Shown: positions 1-11,300 of the stretch, one piece after another | How the letters are laid out: each line of letters starts with the position of its first letter | Numbering within the stretch: position 1 is the stretch's first letter | NCBI GenBank assembly: GCA_009746045.1 | Contig: RPFO01000065.1 | Span: 3,578,061 to 3,642,060, forward strand | Direction of reading: 5' to 3' | Length of the DNA: 64,000 bases | Origin: Mesostigma viride | Lineage: Eukaryota > Streptophyta > Mesostigmatophyceae > Mesostigmatales > Mesostigmataceae | Notes under the pieces: model-generated | Databases searched by the model: none | What the model was told of the DNA's origin: nothing | What the model saw: the letters and a program-made list of their open reading frames with translations, nothing else | Position numbers and translations under genes: made by a program

Positions 1-227
1 TGCGCATCGGCCTCTGTTCACGCAGGCACCCCTCGCATGTTTATCTTCATCTTTGCTCGCATCTACGTCAATCCTCTTTTCATTGTGCTTGCATCCGTGC
101 ATGCATCTGTCCTTGCCCGGTGCCGCCTGGTCGGTGGTTGGGGCAGGAGCACGAGGCCAGCTGTGAGACCTGCATTACGGGGCGCAGATGCTACCATGTA
201 CGCCAGGTACGGGGCAATGTGCTCGCC
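1..227. other. Unassigned left edge
   Basis: I see no recognisable coding signal or repeat here. The upstream exons of the MBOAT gene, encoding roughly the first 290 residues by comparison with yeast Gup1, were not found here or anywhere before 2389, so they probably lie beyond the left edge. Confidence 0.4.
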
Positions 228-526
228 TAATGGAGCCAATGGGACAGGGTACCCACTGCACTGTCCAGAAATGTGCTTGCATCCGCACCGACTAATGGAG
301 CCAAGGGGACAGGGTACCCACTGCACTGTCCAGAAATGTGCTTGCATCCGCACCGACTAATGGAGCCAAGGGGACAGGGTACCCACTGCACTGTCCAGAA
401 ATGTGCTTGCATCCGCACCGACTAATGGAGCCAAGGGGACAGGGTACCCACTGCACTGTCCAGAAATGTGCTTGCATCCGCACCGACTAATGGAGCCAAG
501 GGGACAGGGTACCCACTGCACTGTCC
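228..526. repeat. 65-bp minisatellite, about 4.6 copies
   Basis: A 65-bp unit beginning ATGGAGCCAAGGGGACAGGG recurs at about 229, 293, 358, 423 and 488. The inner copies are nearly identical; the first and last diverge. Open frames across it are only products of the repeat. No spacers separate the units, so this is not a CRISPR array. Confidence 0.9.
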
Positions 527-935
527 CGAAAACTGGCCGGCATTCCACTTGGGATTGAAGACATCTTGCCAAGCGCATGCTTGTGTAGAAGAAGACCACG
601 CTTCCGGTAGTCCTGGTCATTAGGTTGGTAGTGATGGATGGTTGGAGCGTCTAATACCACCGACTCTCATTTTGCAATTTCTTGGATGCAGGGAGCGTAG
701 GGGCCGTGGCTAGCCCCGACACTGAAGCCATGATCGAAGCTTGCCATCGCTCTTCTCGTTTTCCCTATCTCCGCGCCAGTGCGTTTGTCCCTCCTTCATT
801 GCTTCCATTTTGCAGAAGAGAACCCATCAAGCCGCGTGTCATATCCATACGCGCTTGTCATACAGTCCACCCACTTCTGCACCATCCACACCATGTTGTG
901 CTTGTCATATCATCCGTCCATGTGCTTCCGTACCT
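527..935. other. No feature recognised
   Basis: Unique-looking sequence between the 65-bp array and the telomere-like patch. It has no conserved reading frame and no similarity to the repeat families elsewhere in the window. Confidence 0.4.
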
Positions 936-1016
936 GTTTAGGGTTTCGGGCTAGGGTTTCGGGTCTAGGGTTTCGGGTCTAGGGTTTAGGGTTTAGGGCT
1001 TAAGGTCTAGGGGGCG
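936..1016 (+). repeat. Interstitial telomere-like repeat (TTTAGGG type)
   Basis: About 80 bp of degenerate TTTAGGG: several TAGGGTTT units separated by CGGG or CGGGTC, with the cleanest run TAGGGTTTAGGGTTTAGGG near 980-998. This matches the Arabidopsis-type telomere unit with point changes. It could be a relic of an old chromosome end, a repair scar, or a subtelomeric position. Confidence 0.75.
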
Positions 1017-1144
1017 TAGCGTTCTTGCGCACCATCCGTGTGCTTGCGCCCGCACCAGAGCCCACAGATAGGCTTGGAACACACATATTTAGAGGCGCCG
1101 GTTTGGCAGAATAAAAAGGTCTCTCCCGGAGCCTGAGTGTTTTT

Positions 1145-1368
1145 AGGGGCATTAATTCCCAGGGTTAACCCACAACCCCCTGGGAGCACATGTAGCACAA
1201 ATCCCTATAAATTAAGAAGGGGCATATGGATTTTAGTACATTCTGGGCTACTTCCTGCAAGGGTAGGATGTAAACTACACCTGCTCTAGGTGCACCAAGG
1301 GCGCCAGCACCACCGTGATCTCTCAAGGCGCAAGTGGGCCTTGCATGGGGTGAAAGATCATCCATCCG
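1145..1368 (-). mobile_element. SINE-like family B, copy 1
   Basis: This about 220-bp stretch is clearly similar to 20657-20930: both share the hairpin side CTGGGAGCACATGTAGCAC, the AAGGGGCAT block, the TACATTCTGGGCTAC or CAGTCTGGGCTAC block, and the CACCTGCTCTGGGTGCAC block. The conserved 3' end (CTCC-AACGGAG hairpin on the minus strand) lies at the lower coordinate, so I orient it on the minus strand. It is non-coding and short, as expected of a SINE. Confidence 0.6.
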
Positions 1369-1422
1369 TGTGTGCTTGTCACATCATGCATCCATATCTG
1401 TATCATCTACATGCCATCCATT

Positions 1423-1500
1423 GAATTGAGTTGAATTGAATGGAACATAACTCCGTTGGGAGCACATGTAGCACGAATCCCTGAGGAGGGGCAAATGTCA
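1423..1500 (-). mobile_element. SINE-like family B, 3' end only
   Basis: Contains ACTCCGTTGGGAGCACATG and CCCTGAGGAGGGGCA, the family B 3' end, next to an AT-rich tail of AATTGA/AATTGAATGG units. The 21-bp minisatellite at 1500-1905 starts where the family body would continue, so the array appears to have grown inside or replaced this copy. Confidence 0.55.
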
Positions 1501-1905
1501 TCCATATGTGCCACCATATTCTACATATGTGCCATCATATTCTACATATGTGCCATCATATTCTACATATGTGCCATCATATTCTACATATGTGCCATCA
1601 TATTCTACATATGTGCCATCATATTCTACATATGTGCCATCATATTCTACATATGTGCCACCATATTCTACATATGTGCCATCATATTCTACATATGTGC
1701 CATCATATTCTACATATGTGCCACCATATTCTACATATGTGCCATCATATTCTACATATGTGCCATCATATTCTACATATGTGCCATCATATTCTACATA
1801 TGTGCCATCATATTCTACATATGTGCCATCATATTCTACATATGTGCCACCATATTCTACATATGTGCCATCATATTCTACATATGTGCCATCATATTCT
1901 ACACC
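1500..1905. repeat. 21-bp minisatellite, about 19 copies
   Basis: Units of 21 bp containing TTCTACATATGTGCCATCAT are repeated about 19 times, with CCACC replacing CCATC in a few units. Because 21 is a multiple of three, long open frames appear on both strands, but they are repeat artefacts. Confidence 0.93.
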
Positions 1906-1944
1906 CACATCGGCACCATCGACATGTCATCCATATACCTTGCT

Positions 1945-2002
1945 GCCATGGTCCGGATTCGCCCGATTCCTGGCCTGCGCTGCTTGTCTCCTCGATATGT
2001 GT
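1945..2002 (+). mobile_element. Penelope-like element, 3'-end fragment
   Basis: CATGGTCCGGATTCGCCCG followed by CTGCGCTGCTTGTCTCCTCG matches the last 60 or so bases of the Penelope-like element at 29.8-34.1 kb. It is one of many very short 5'-truncated copies in the window. Confidence 0.6.
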
Positions 2003-2388
2003 GTCGTATAATACATGCATATCTTTTATCATCTGCATGTCATAGGCAGGTATCCGTGTCGCCCATGTAGTTAGCTTTGGGATGCACTGCCACGTGGAAT
2101 GCACATGGGCCTAAGAAAAGCTTACTCGCGGCGATCCAGAGCACCAGTCTAGGTAAACTCCATGGTCGGCATGGCCCAACAATATCCTCCTAGCATCTGG
2201 CACGTGCTTATTGCGTCCAGCAAGTTTTGTCCACTAAATATGCAGTCCAGCCATGAACCCATTACAATGTGGAGCATTCGCCTGCATGTAAGGCCTGAGT
2301 GTATGCATGCACCTGGTTGCGAGGGTCCACCAGACTCATCCACAGCTCTCCTATCTGCTTGTGTCCCCCCCCCCCCCCCCCCCGGCAG
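2003..2388. other. Intronic or upstream DNA before first visible MBOAT exon
   Basis: No exon recognised. It ends in a long C run followed by GGCAG, which serves as the pyrimidine-rich 3' splice site of the exon at 2389. Confidence 0.5.
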
Positions 2389-5300
2389 GAAACGTCGCTG
2401 CCCCTGCGCGCCTACTCCCTGGGCAACCTTGTGGGCTTCTGCCTCTACGCGCCGCTGTTCATCGCAGGGCCCCACGTGTCCTTCAACGCGTACGTCTCGC
2501 AGGTAAGGACACAGAATGGGGCGCCCACCATTCCATCGCCTGGCTGCCTGGGCCGACGCGGATCTCTTGCCCTTCCTTCCCTTCCTCCGGAAGTGCTCTG
2601 CCTGCTACAGACGCATAGCGTTGGGTTGTGCTCCACTTCACGCCCTGCCCGTTGTCCTGTGCCCTGTCTTTTTATCGCCGCAAGCAGCCACACGAGTAAG
2701 GACGCCCCAGTCTGTCATGGTAGCATGATAGCTAGCGTTTGGTCGGGGTTTGTGATGAGTGGCAAAACCAGGCAGCGTCTCTTTCCTGTCGGCAAAGGCC
2801 ATCGGGCAGTAAGCCCAAGCAGATGACTTGGCGCAACTGCCCTTAATGTGGTTTTCAATGCGGAAGAGAAAATGAATAGCTCGCAGTCGATCGTGTTTGA
2901 CAATGCATGGACTTGCGTACCTAAAGATCAGGGGCCATCTGTGTGGGACGTGTCCAACAGGAAGTTTTGTTCCCATGTGCGCACAAGCACTCTCGGCCCT
3001 ACCATGCTTTCCCATTCTGCTTCTGTCTCGCACTTGAAACTGAAGTACCAAAATGCCATACTCGAGAGATTCCGGGGACCCGGATTTGTTTCCATTTCCT
3101 GTTCATTTCTGGTTCCCGGCCTCGGGCACGGCGCTTTGAACCTGGACTGGTCCAGATCTGACTGGAATTTGTTCCCAAAGGTCGGTCATGACCGACCTTT
3201 GGGAACCAATTTTGTTCATGCCCAGAGATTCAATCCTGGTGAGGCGGGATACCTTGCGCGCGCCGGTTTTCCGGTCACGGTCGTACGATGTCGTACGCCT
3301 CCAAAACATTTTTGCATGCCGCGTCACCATTTCACTTCAGCGAGCACAGAATCAAGACCAAACACTTTCCGGGTACGCCGAAGCCTGAGCTAAAAGCGGC
3401 TCGCGGGCCAAAAGAAGTTCAAATCCCGTTAACAGCCCGAACCGGAAACGGAAACGGAAATGGTTCTCCGGAATCTCGCGACTAAACCGATTTACTTAAT
3501 GGCAGGGCTACGAGCATTAAACATGTGAGGTCTTTATGCTGTCACCCGTTATCCATCGTGCCCATTGGTGCATCCACAGAGGCAAGCGGGCCAGCAGAGC
3601 TACTCGGTGCGCAACTTGATGCTGTACGCTGCACGCTACGTCGTCTGCCTCCTACTCATGGAGATGGCCGGGCACTACGTCTACCTCAACGCGCTGACCC
3701 TGACGTGAGTCTGACAGGATACAAGCCTTACAATGCGTCAACTACTGATCGACACCCATCCACATGCCACATGGCAGCGGTAGGTGGGTTGCTGAGGGCA
3801 GTTGCATGAGTACAGTATTCTAATCCTGGGTAGATACTGCTATTTTTATGACCCGATTGTGTGACCCTGTGTTGCTTTATGCATGTGCGCCAGGGGCTGA
3901 CTGTTTGCAGCGTAGTGATGATATGCCGCCCCAAAGGCCCTGAATGGGCTTCCAGCCGTCTCTAATTGCGAGCATGCACTTTCTCACCGACCAATAGGAA
4001 GAAAATGTGGATTGATCTTTCCTCGTTGACCCCATGTTACCGACTTGGTGCAACTCACGTCACATGGCAATGGTTGTTCGGTACGTGGGGCGGAATGCCC
4101 AAAGTTATATGTAATGCAAAGGAAGGCCATTGTCAAGCCAAGGTAGCTACGGTGTGATTGCGATTTGTGACCATGAGTCTCGGCCGCCACGGGACCCTTT
4201 GCAGCATGTGCCTTCAATTGCACATCTGTATGATAACTAAGCCGCCTTCAGCTGGCTGGATTCTTTTTATTTCATACCAGGTTGTTTGCCAGGGACCAGG
4301 TTTGGTTATCTGTACCAACATGTCAATGTCAGACAATGCAAACCTCGTGTACATGGCTCCATGCACTGACGCTGGTCGCACTCTTCAACTCCAGGTTTTC
4401 GCAGCAACTGATGATTGGGTTTTGCATGTGGACCGCCCCAAGTTCATCCACTTTGTGGTGCATGCCTCTCTTCAAGCTTTTCTGCCTTGCAATCTCTACT
4501 TCCCTGCATCTCAACCACCCTTCTGCTTGCGCTGGCTCCCTTTGACCGCGCCTTTGCAGCAAGTTCTGGAACTACGTGCCGTTGGACGCGACCCACGTGG
4601 GCATGCTGTCCCTCGCGGTACGCCAGTATTACTAGCCGCATTCTGCTGATGTGCCTCGAGTCAGCAGTTCTCAAGCAAACAGCATGGGTTCGAATGGTAG
4701 CAGTAAAAGGATTCCACCACGAATGCTCCGAGTTCCAAGGTGACGAATGTGCTGGCGCTTACCAGAATTTGGGATGACATTCGGTATCTCCCTTTGCTGA
4801 GGTATCGAGCAACGTTGTTCCCATATTTTTTGGTGGACCCCTCGCTACGTGGCACTTCATTATCCATTTATTATCGATCATGTACCATGGTGAAGGTCCT
4901 CACACAGGACATATTGCACCCACAAGGGATGCCCCGGATCGTTTCGTTAGACGGGTCCACTTGAGCACCCTGTGGCATGCCTGTGGCGTGAGAGAAGGGG
5001 GGGGTCCCTGCCCCACTGCCCGCTATGCACACACAGGGATCAAAAGCACTTCGGTGCTCCGTGATTCCCCAACGGGAGCACTTGTTTAAATAATTAATCA
5101 ATGGTGAAGGTCGCTAGCAGCGGTAAATTCCATTGTTTACATATCTCGATACCTTCTATGTGCGCACGTCACCCATGGTGCCGATGCACCAATGCGCACG
5201 CACATGCATGCTCACATGCATTGTTTGTGGTGGATGTAAGTGTCTACACACATGCGCGTGCATGCACCTGTGTGGACGTAACACTACACGCGCTCGTGTG

Positions 5301-8300
5301 CACGAACTCAGGCATGTGGCCCATCCGTGTCAAATGACTGTTGCTCGATGCCAATGCCCGTGCAGGGTTGTTTGTTTTTTTCGTCTGTTGATCAATGCCC
5401 TCCACATTCAGCGACTATCATGAACGACCAAAAGGAAAATTTTAAGATAGCAAACTTTTCAGATAGCAAAGATTTCAGATTTGTTTTGTTTTGTTTCAAG
5501 TACTACTTGTTTTATGTAGTACTTCGTTACATTCTGCTTGATGCATGCATGCATGCTATTTCGCCCTTCATGTTGCCGTACCCTGCCCACCCGATCTGCC
5601 CACCCCACCTGCCCACCTTGCCTGTGCATCTCACATCTGCCACGCCCCTCGTCCCTGCATGCCTTGCACGCCACGGCACCCCCATCATTCTTCTAGTTAT
5701 TCTTTTTCATGTCAAACACGTCCGTGCCACTGGTCTCGTGACATTCTTCTTGGCGCAGCTGGTGCTCTTCCTTTGGCTCAAGTTCCTCCTGATCTGGCGC
5801 TTCTTCCGATTCTGGGCGCTGTTGGACGGCATAGAGTCCCCTGAGGTAATTTTACTTTAGAACCCACGTTAAAGCCTCCCGAGATACGTTGGTTTTGGCC
5901 ACGGTAGAGTGTCACAACTTCCCGGGGACGAGCAGACCGAGACACCTCCTCCTTCGTCACGAGCCAGGACAGGTTCGCCTTGTCCCAGTGCGCCAGGCTG
6001 TCAAAGTGGGTGATCCAATTTGACCCGAACTTGGGTCGCAGGGGATCCGAACGACGGCGGGCCAATTAGGACCCCACCCCGCGGGTTTGCGACGGTAGTT
6101 GCTGTGGGGTAGTGGGACTCCTGGCAACTGCATTTGCTGTGGAGGTAGGCCATGCTGCTTACGTAGTAGTCATGGCCCAGCAGCTGGAACGAAATTCGTG
6201 ATGCCAAACGAAACTGAAAGCTGGGATCCTCGCCCTCGTGAGGGGTCACAAGAAGCCTGGTGCGGTGGTCGCTCTTGCTCCCAGAGGCGTCTAGAATACG
6301 GGCTTGAGCGTGGCCATCTTGGCGTGCGCGTTGGCGCGCAGGGAGGCGCACTCCTGTGCCGACACGAGGCGGCATCAGGCATCACAGGATGTACCCCTGG
6401 CGGAGGAAGTCGAGAGCGACCTACTTGTGCACGGGGTGGCTCGCCGTTTCCACCCACTGCCTGATGAAGCATTCAGCGATGTCGCCCTTGCCTTCGCTGT
6501 AGAGGAGCTTCCTCTCCACGCCGCCATCCGCCCGAGTGAAGGCCTGCTCACCCCTTCTCGCCACAACAAGGCTTTCTTGGCCCTGTCTCCCTCGCGTACC
6601 GCTTGTTATCCTCGTCGAATTTTCCTTTCCCTCTTTTCCCGCGTGTTTGTCCATGTACCTTTTGAGTTGCGGAGCGCATCGTCTTTTTCTCCGCCCCATA
6701 TTCCTGCGCGGCGCGAGTGCGAGTATAAAATTGGTCTGCCATGGTCGCGAAAAAAAATTCACGCGCCTCGGGACGGAATGATTCCCAATATGGCCCTTAT
6801 GAATACCAACCAACTAGGACTAACGTGCCTTATGTAGCTCCCGAAACACTCCAGCCATTTGGGACTTATTCTCTGGCGTAGATCAGAGACTCACTGACTG
6901 TCATGTGCACCAAACTGCCATATATGACGTACAGTGCGAGGGTGAGCAGCGGGGTCAAACCTTGCTGCATTTCAAACCATTATAATCAAGCAACGTGCGT
7001 TGTAACTTTCACGTTAGAACCAAAGTCGGCGGAGCCCATTTTCAGAAGAACCAAGGTTTGAAGAAAGGGCGCAGCCAATTATCGGAGAGGTGCGCGAAGT
7101 GCAGGCGCACTTCAATGATTTCTATTGACGTCGACCAAATGGATGATGGATCTCGGCGCAAAACTCCTGAGTCAGGCAATCACCGGCTCACCGCAAGCGC
7201 CGGGACTTATTCTTGCAAATTAACTCAAATTATTGGATGGATGGAAGGACGGACGGACGGACGGACGGACGGACGGACGGACGGACGGATGGATGGACGG
7301 ACGGACGGACGGACGGACGGACGGACGGACGGACGGACGGACGGACGGACGGACGGACGGACGGACGGACGGACGGACGGACGGACGGACGGACGGATGG
7401 AGGGACGAACGGATGGAGGGAGGGAGGAGGGAGGGAGGGAGGGAGGGAGGGAGGGAGGGAGGGAGGGAGGGAGGGAGGGAGGGAGGGAGGAGGGAGGGAG
7501 GAGGGAGGGAGGGAGGGAGGGAGGGAGGGAGGGAGGGAGGGAGGGAGGGAGGGAGGGAGGGAGGGAGGGAGGGAGGGAGGGAGGGAGGGAGGGAGGGACG
7601 GAGGGACGGAGGGAGGGAGGGAGGGAGGGAGGGACGGAGGGACGGAGGGAGGAGGGACGGAGGGACGGAGGGACAGGCGGGCGGGCGGGCGCGGCGGGCG
7701 GGCGGGCGGGCGGGCGGGCGGGCGGGCGGGCGGGCGGGCGGGCGGGCGGGCGGGCGGGCGGGCGGGCGGGCGGGTGGGCAGATTGTAGTTTGACGTGCGC
7801 TTTCCCCGCAATCCTTCAACCCTGTTTTTGTCGTACCATCTTAGCCGCAGAGTCAAGAGTTTTGCGCCGAGATCCATCTTCCAATTAGTAGAAGCCAATG
7901 GAAATCGTCTCAGCGCGTCCGCTCTTCACGCACCTCTCCAACTAAATTGGCTTCGCCCTTTCTTCGAACCTTTGGTTCTTCCGAAAATGGGATCTGCCGG
8001 ATAAGAGATCATTAACATAACTGCATGGACTGTACCACATAATCTCTCTCCTCCTTGACATGACCCCCTACTCCAGTTTTGGTCTGTGTCTGTGCCCTGT
8101 AGAAGTGATCCCTCGCCTCCCACTAATGCCCCCAAGTGGTCTGCTCAGCACCTTCGCACATGTGCCCTGCCGCGCCTTAACATGGCAAGGATCGAGGCAG
8201 GGGCAGTGATTATGTCACACAAACAGGAACAGCTGCTCCTATTCGTATAAATGGTATTCCTTGGTCACGTGCTTGATTTGGTCCCCATTTGCCTTGCTTC

Positions 8301-11300
8301 GCATTCTTGCGTGTAACGGCTGCCAGTCATACCCTAGTCATGGCTCGCCTACCTTTCACACACCACTTCAGACCCGGGTGTGTGCGTTACCTGTTGTTGC
8401 AGGCTCAGATGAACACAAGCGTGAACGATGACACTTTGCTTGATGGACACACTTTGCATGCAGCTGGGGTGGGTTCGTAGTGCTTTGGCACTTGCACTTG
8501 AACGTGATTACTTAATTGTGTGGGAAATACTTGGCAGAACATGCTTCGCTGTGTGCTCAACAACTACGACATTGAGGGGTTCTGGAAGAGCTGGCATGCG
8601 TCCTTCAACCGGTGGCTGGTCCGGTAAGAACCTCTATTGGATGAGGGTGGCTGGTCCAGTATGTGGATGAGGGTGGCTGGTTCAGTATGTGTGGATGAGG
8701 GTGGCTGGTGCGGTACGTGCGTGTGATGGATGAGGGTGGCTGGTCCGGTAAATGACCCTGATGACTAGTGGCCAATGATGAGCATCCTTATCAGAAGCCG
8801 TGGACATGCTGTCGCTAAGTTTTTGCCGATTACGATGACCCTGGTTGCTGCAGTCTTCTACACGCCATAGGTCATCACTCACTATCATGTGACTTCGAAG
8901 AAAGTGCAAGGATCATTCTTTCACGCCTCTAGAATGATTCAGTGGATCGAAATGGCCTGTTGGCAGGATCAATGGAGGAAGCTCGTGAGAATCGAACGGC
9001 TTCCCTTTATGTCTCATGGTTTCCCCGCGGCCTCACCCCACAACCACACCACAAAAGGGTTATATTCTTTGGTATGACCTTGTTCTACCCCATGTCTCTG
9101 GTGGTGGTTGCCTCCCACCCACCCGCCAGCTACCTGTACATCCCGCTGGGCGGCAAGCGCGCCCGTTTCCTCAACATCTGGCTCGTGTTCACGTTCGTTG
9201 CGCTGTGGCACGACCTGGAGTGGTGCGTGCTCGCTGGCGCCTTGTGCAATAGCCATCTCTTGGACATCTTTCCTCATGGGCAGACATTTGAACCACCCAT
9301 ATTACTTGATCGATCATTTGCGCGTGGGAATGGGGGCTTTGGTGACTGTAGCCATGGGGCTTGCGTGGTGGTGAACAACCACTTCGTCTTAGCAGGCAGA
9401 AGAGATAGGCCAACTTGAATCCAGGCAAGCACCCAACAAGAAGGAAACCGCACCCTTCGGGGGCTGCCTGGCGCAGCCAAGCCGTAGCCAGCCCTTGCCT
9501 AGAATGCCACAGGCCCCACTGTCATCACAGTAGCAGCCGTTAGCGGACCACACGTATGTGCTGCCTGAATGAATGTGTGGCTGTACATGTGTCTGCGATC
9601 TCCTCCTCATGCTGCACTAGATGGCAGTGCACGCTCAATGACTACCCTTGCCCTCCTTCCCACCCCCCTACCCATGCGTCCTTAGCCACGCCCCTACCCA
9701 TGCCCCTACCCATGCTCCCATGCATGCGTCCGTACCCACGCGCCCCTTCCGCTGGCCACACCAAACGTACCCTCACAGGCACCTGCTGTCCTGGGCGTGG
9801 ATTACTTGCCTCTGTGCGGCACCCGAGTTCATCGCAAAGTTTATCATGGCAGATGACAAGGTGGGCCAGGGGAACCATTTAAAGGTGGGCAAGCTACTAC
9901 TGTCATCCGCAGATGCTGGCTCTTGGCCCGTGTGACTCTTCCCACCCTCATCTGGTCCTTCACATGCTTTTTTCACTTGTTAATCTTTTAGGGCAAAGGC
10001 TTTGACCATGTTGCAACATGGGGGACATTTGCCTGGCCCTGCATGTTGGGGTAGGCGTGGTAGACCAGGGATTGTAGTTGTCCGATGCAACGACTTGATG
10101 CAAGCGGGTAAACCGCGTGGCTATTGGAATCAGATTTCACTAACCAGACTCGGGTTCCAAGTTGCCTGGTACAGGTACCGGGAGTACCTGCTTTCTCTCC
10201 AAGTTGAAAGCCCACTATCGACAAGGGGATCTGCCAACGGCATCTTGTTTTAGCGGCTTGTTACCCAGAGGCCAGGAAAGATGTCCTTGGAGGCGTCGGT
10301 CGTCAGGAGGCATCTGTGGGTAGATTGTGTGGGTGGGCAGATAGGGGAACGCGGGGGGAGACGAGGGCCGTGGAAGGAGGGGGCTGCAGCTAGGTTACTG
10401 ATGGGGGAATAGGAGAGGGGGGGAGGACGAGGGGGGGAGTGGGAATCGGGCAGAGGTGCCTTCATTATATGCTAGTCATGATCGGCTAGGCGTTTGCAAG
10501 GACAGAGACGAGGCGGCGTAGGGAGAGCAGAGCGGACTGTGTGATTTGCACACGGCGGGCGGTGAAGGGAGATGGGAGGGCCAAGGGCTGGTGACCGCCT
10601 GCTGTCGTGGCCCTTGCCATTGCTACAGCATCTGCGTGCCTGTTCGTGATTCCGTTCACGTGTGGCTTATCCTTTGCTGTCCCTTACGACTGGCATCCCT
10701 TCCCAGTTTGCAAGCTTCCGAGCGCACTGGTCGTACCGCTACCTGTGTGCGGCCGGCGGAACTATGAACATCACGGGGCTGCTGGTGAGTTGCACCGCTG
10801 GCCCTTGGCTCCCCTCCGCTGGCCCTTGGCAATCCACACGACAGGAGTTGCAGTATGTGATAGCGGGAGCCGGTGGCTCCATATACACAGTAAGTAGGCG
10901 GTCAATAGGCGCGTATGTGGGACGTGTGGTGGCCGGGGTGATGGCGGGGGAGGCGTGATGAGGGATGCATGCAGAAGACTGGCGCTGGGTTCGACATGTA
11001 GGGGGTATCTGTTCAAGCCGTCATGGCGGCAAACACGTTCGTTTGCATTTTGTCTTGGAGAGCATGCCACATTTGTGACATGGACCACATTTGTGACATG
11101 GACCACATTTGTGACAGGGACGATGGTTCTAATTTGCCTCTTCGTTGACAGTTACGAGGAGCATTCCACTGCAACCCAATTCGTTGTCAACTTGTCACGT
11201 GTCTTGCTGGGGCAAGCCTGTCTGCGCTGTGGTCAGATGCCTGTAGGCGGCATCGCTGGCAATATCCACTCCAGTATCGCACCGCAATAATGATATGGGA

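Noticed and set aside
228-526. Regular direct repeats (also 25264-25563 and 45131-45622) as CRISPR arrays
   Set aside because: The units touch each other without unique spacers, the genome is eukaryotic with introns, and no cas genes are present. They are minisatellites.
4390-4550. An additional MBOAT exon after TTTTCGCAG at about 4401
   Set aside because: The translation does not match Gup1, and the exons at 3580 and 4560 already join in phase across a contiguous conserved stretch.
7213-7898. Long open frames through GGAC/GGAG/GGGC, GGGT and 8-bp, 12-bp, 21-bp and 36-bp arrays as proteins
   Set aside because: The frames are open in several phases on both strands simply because the unit lacks stops. 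They lie in introns and show no codon bias or family.
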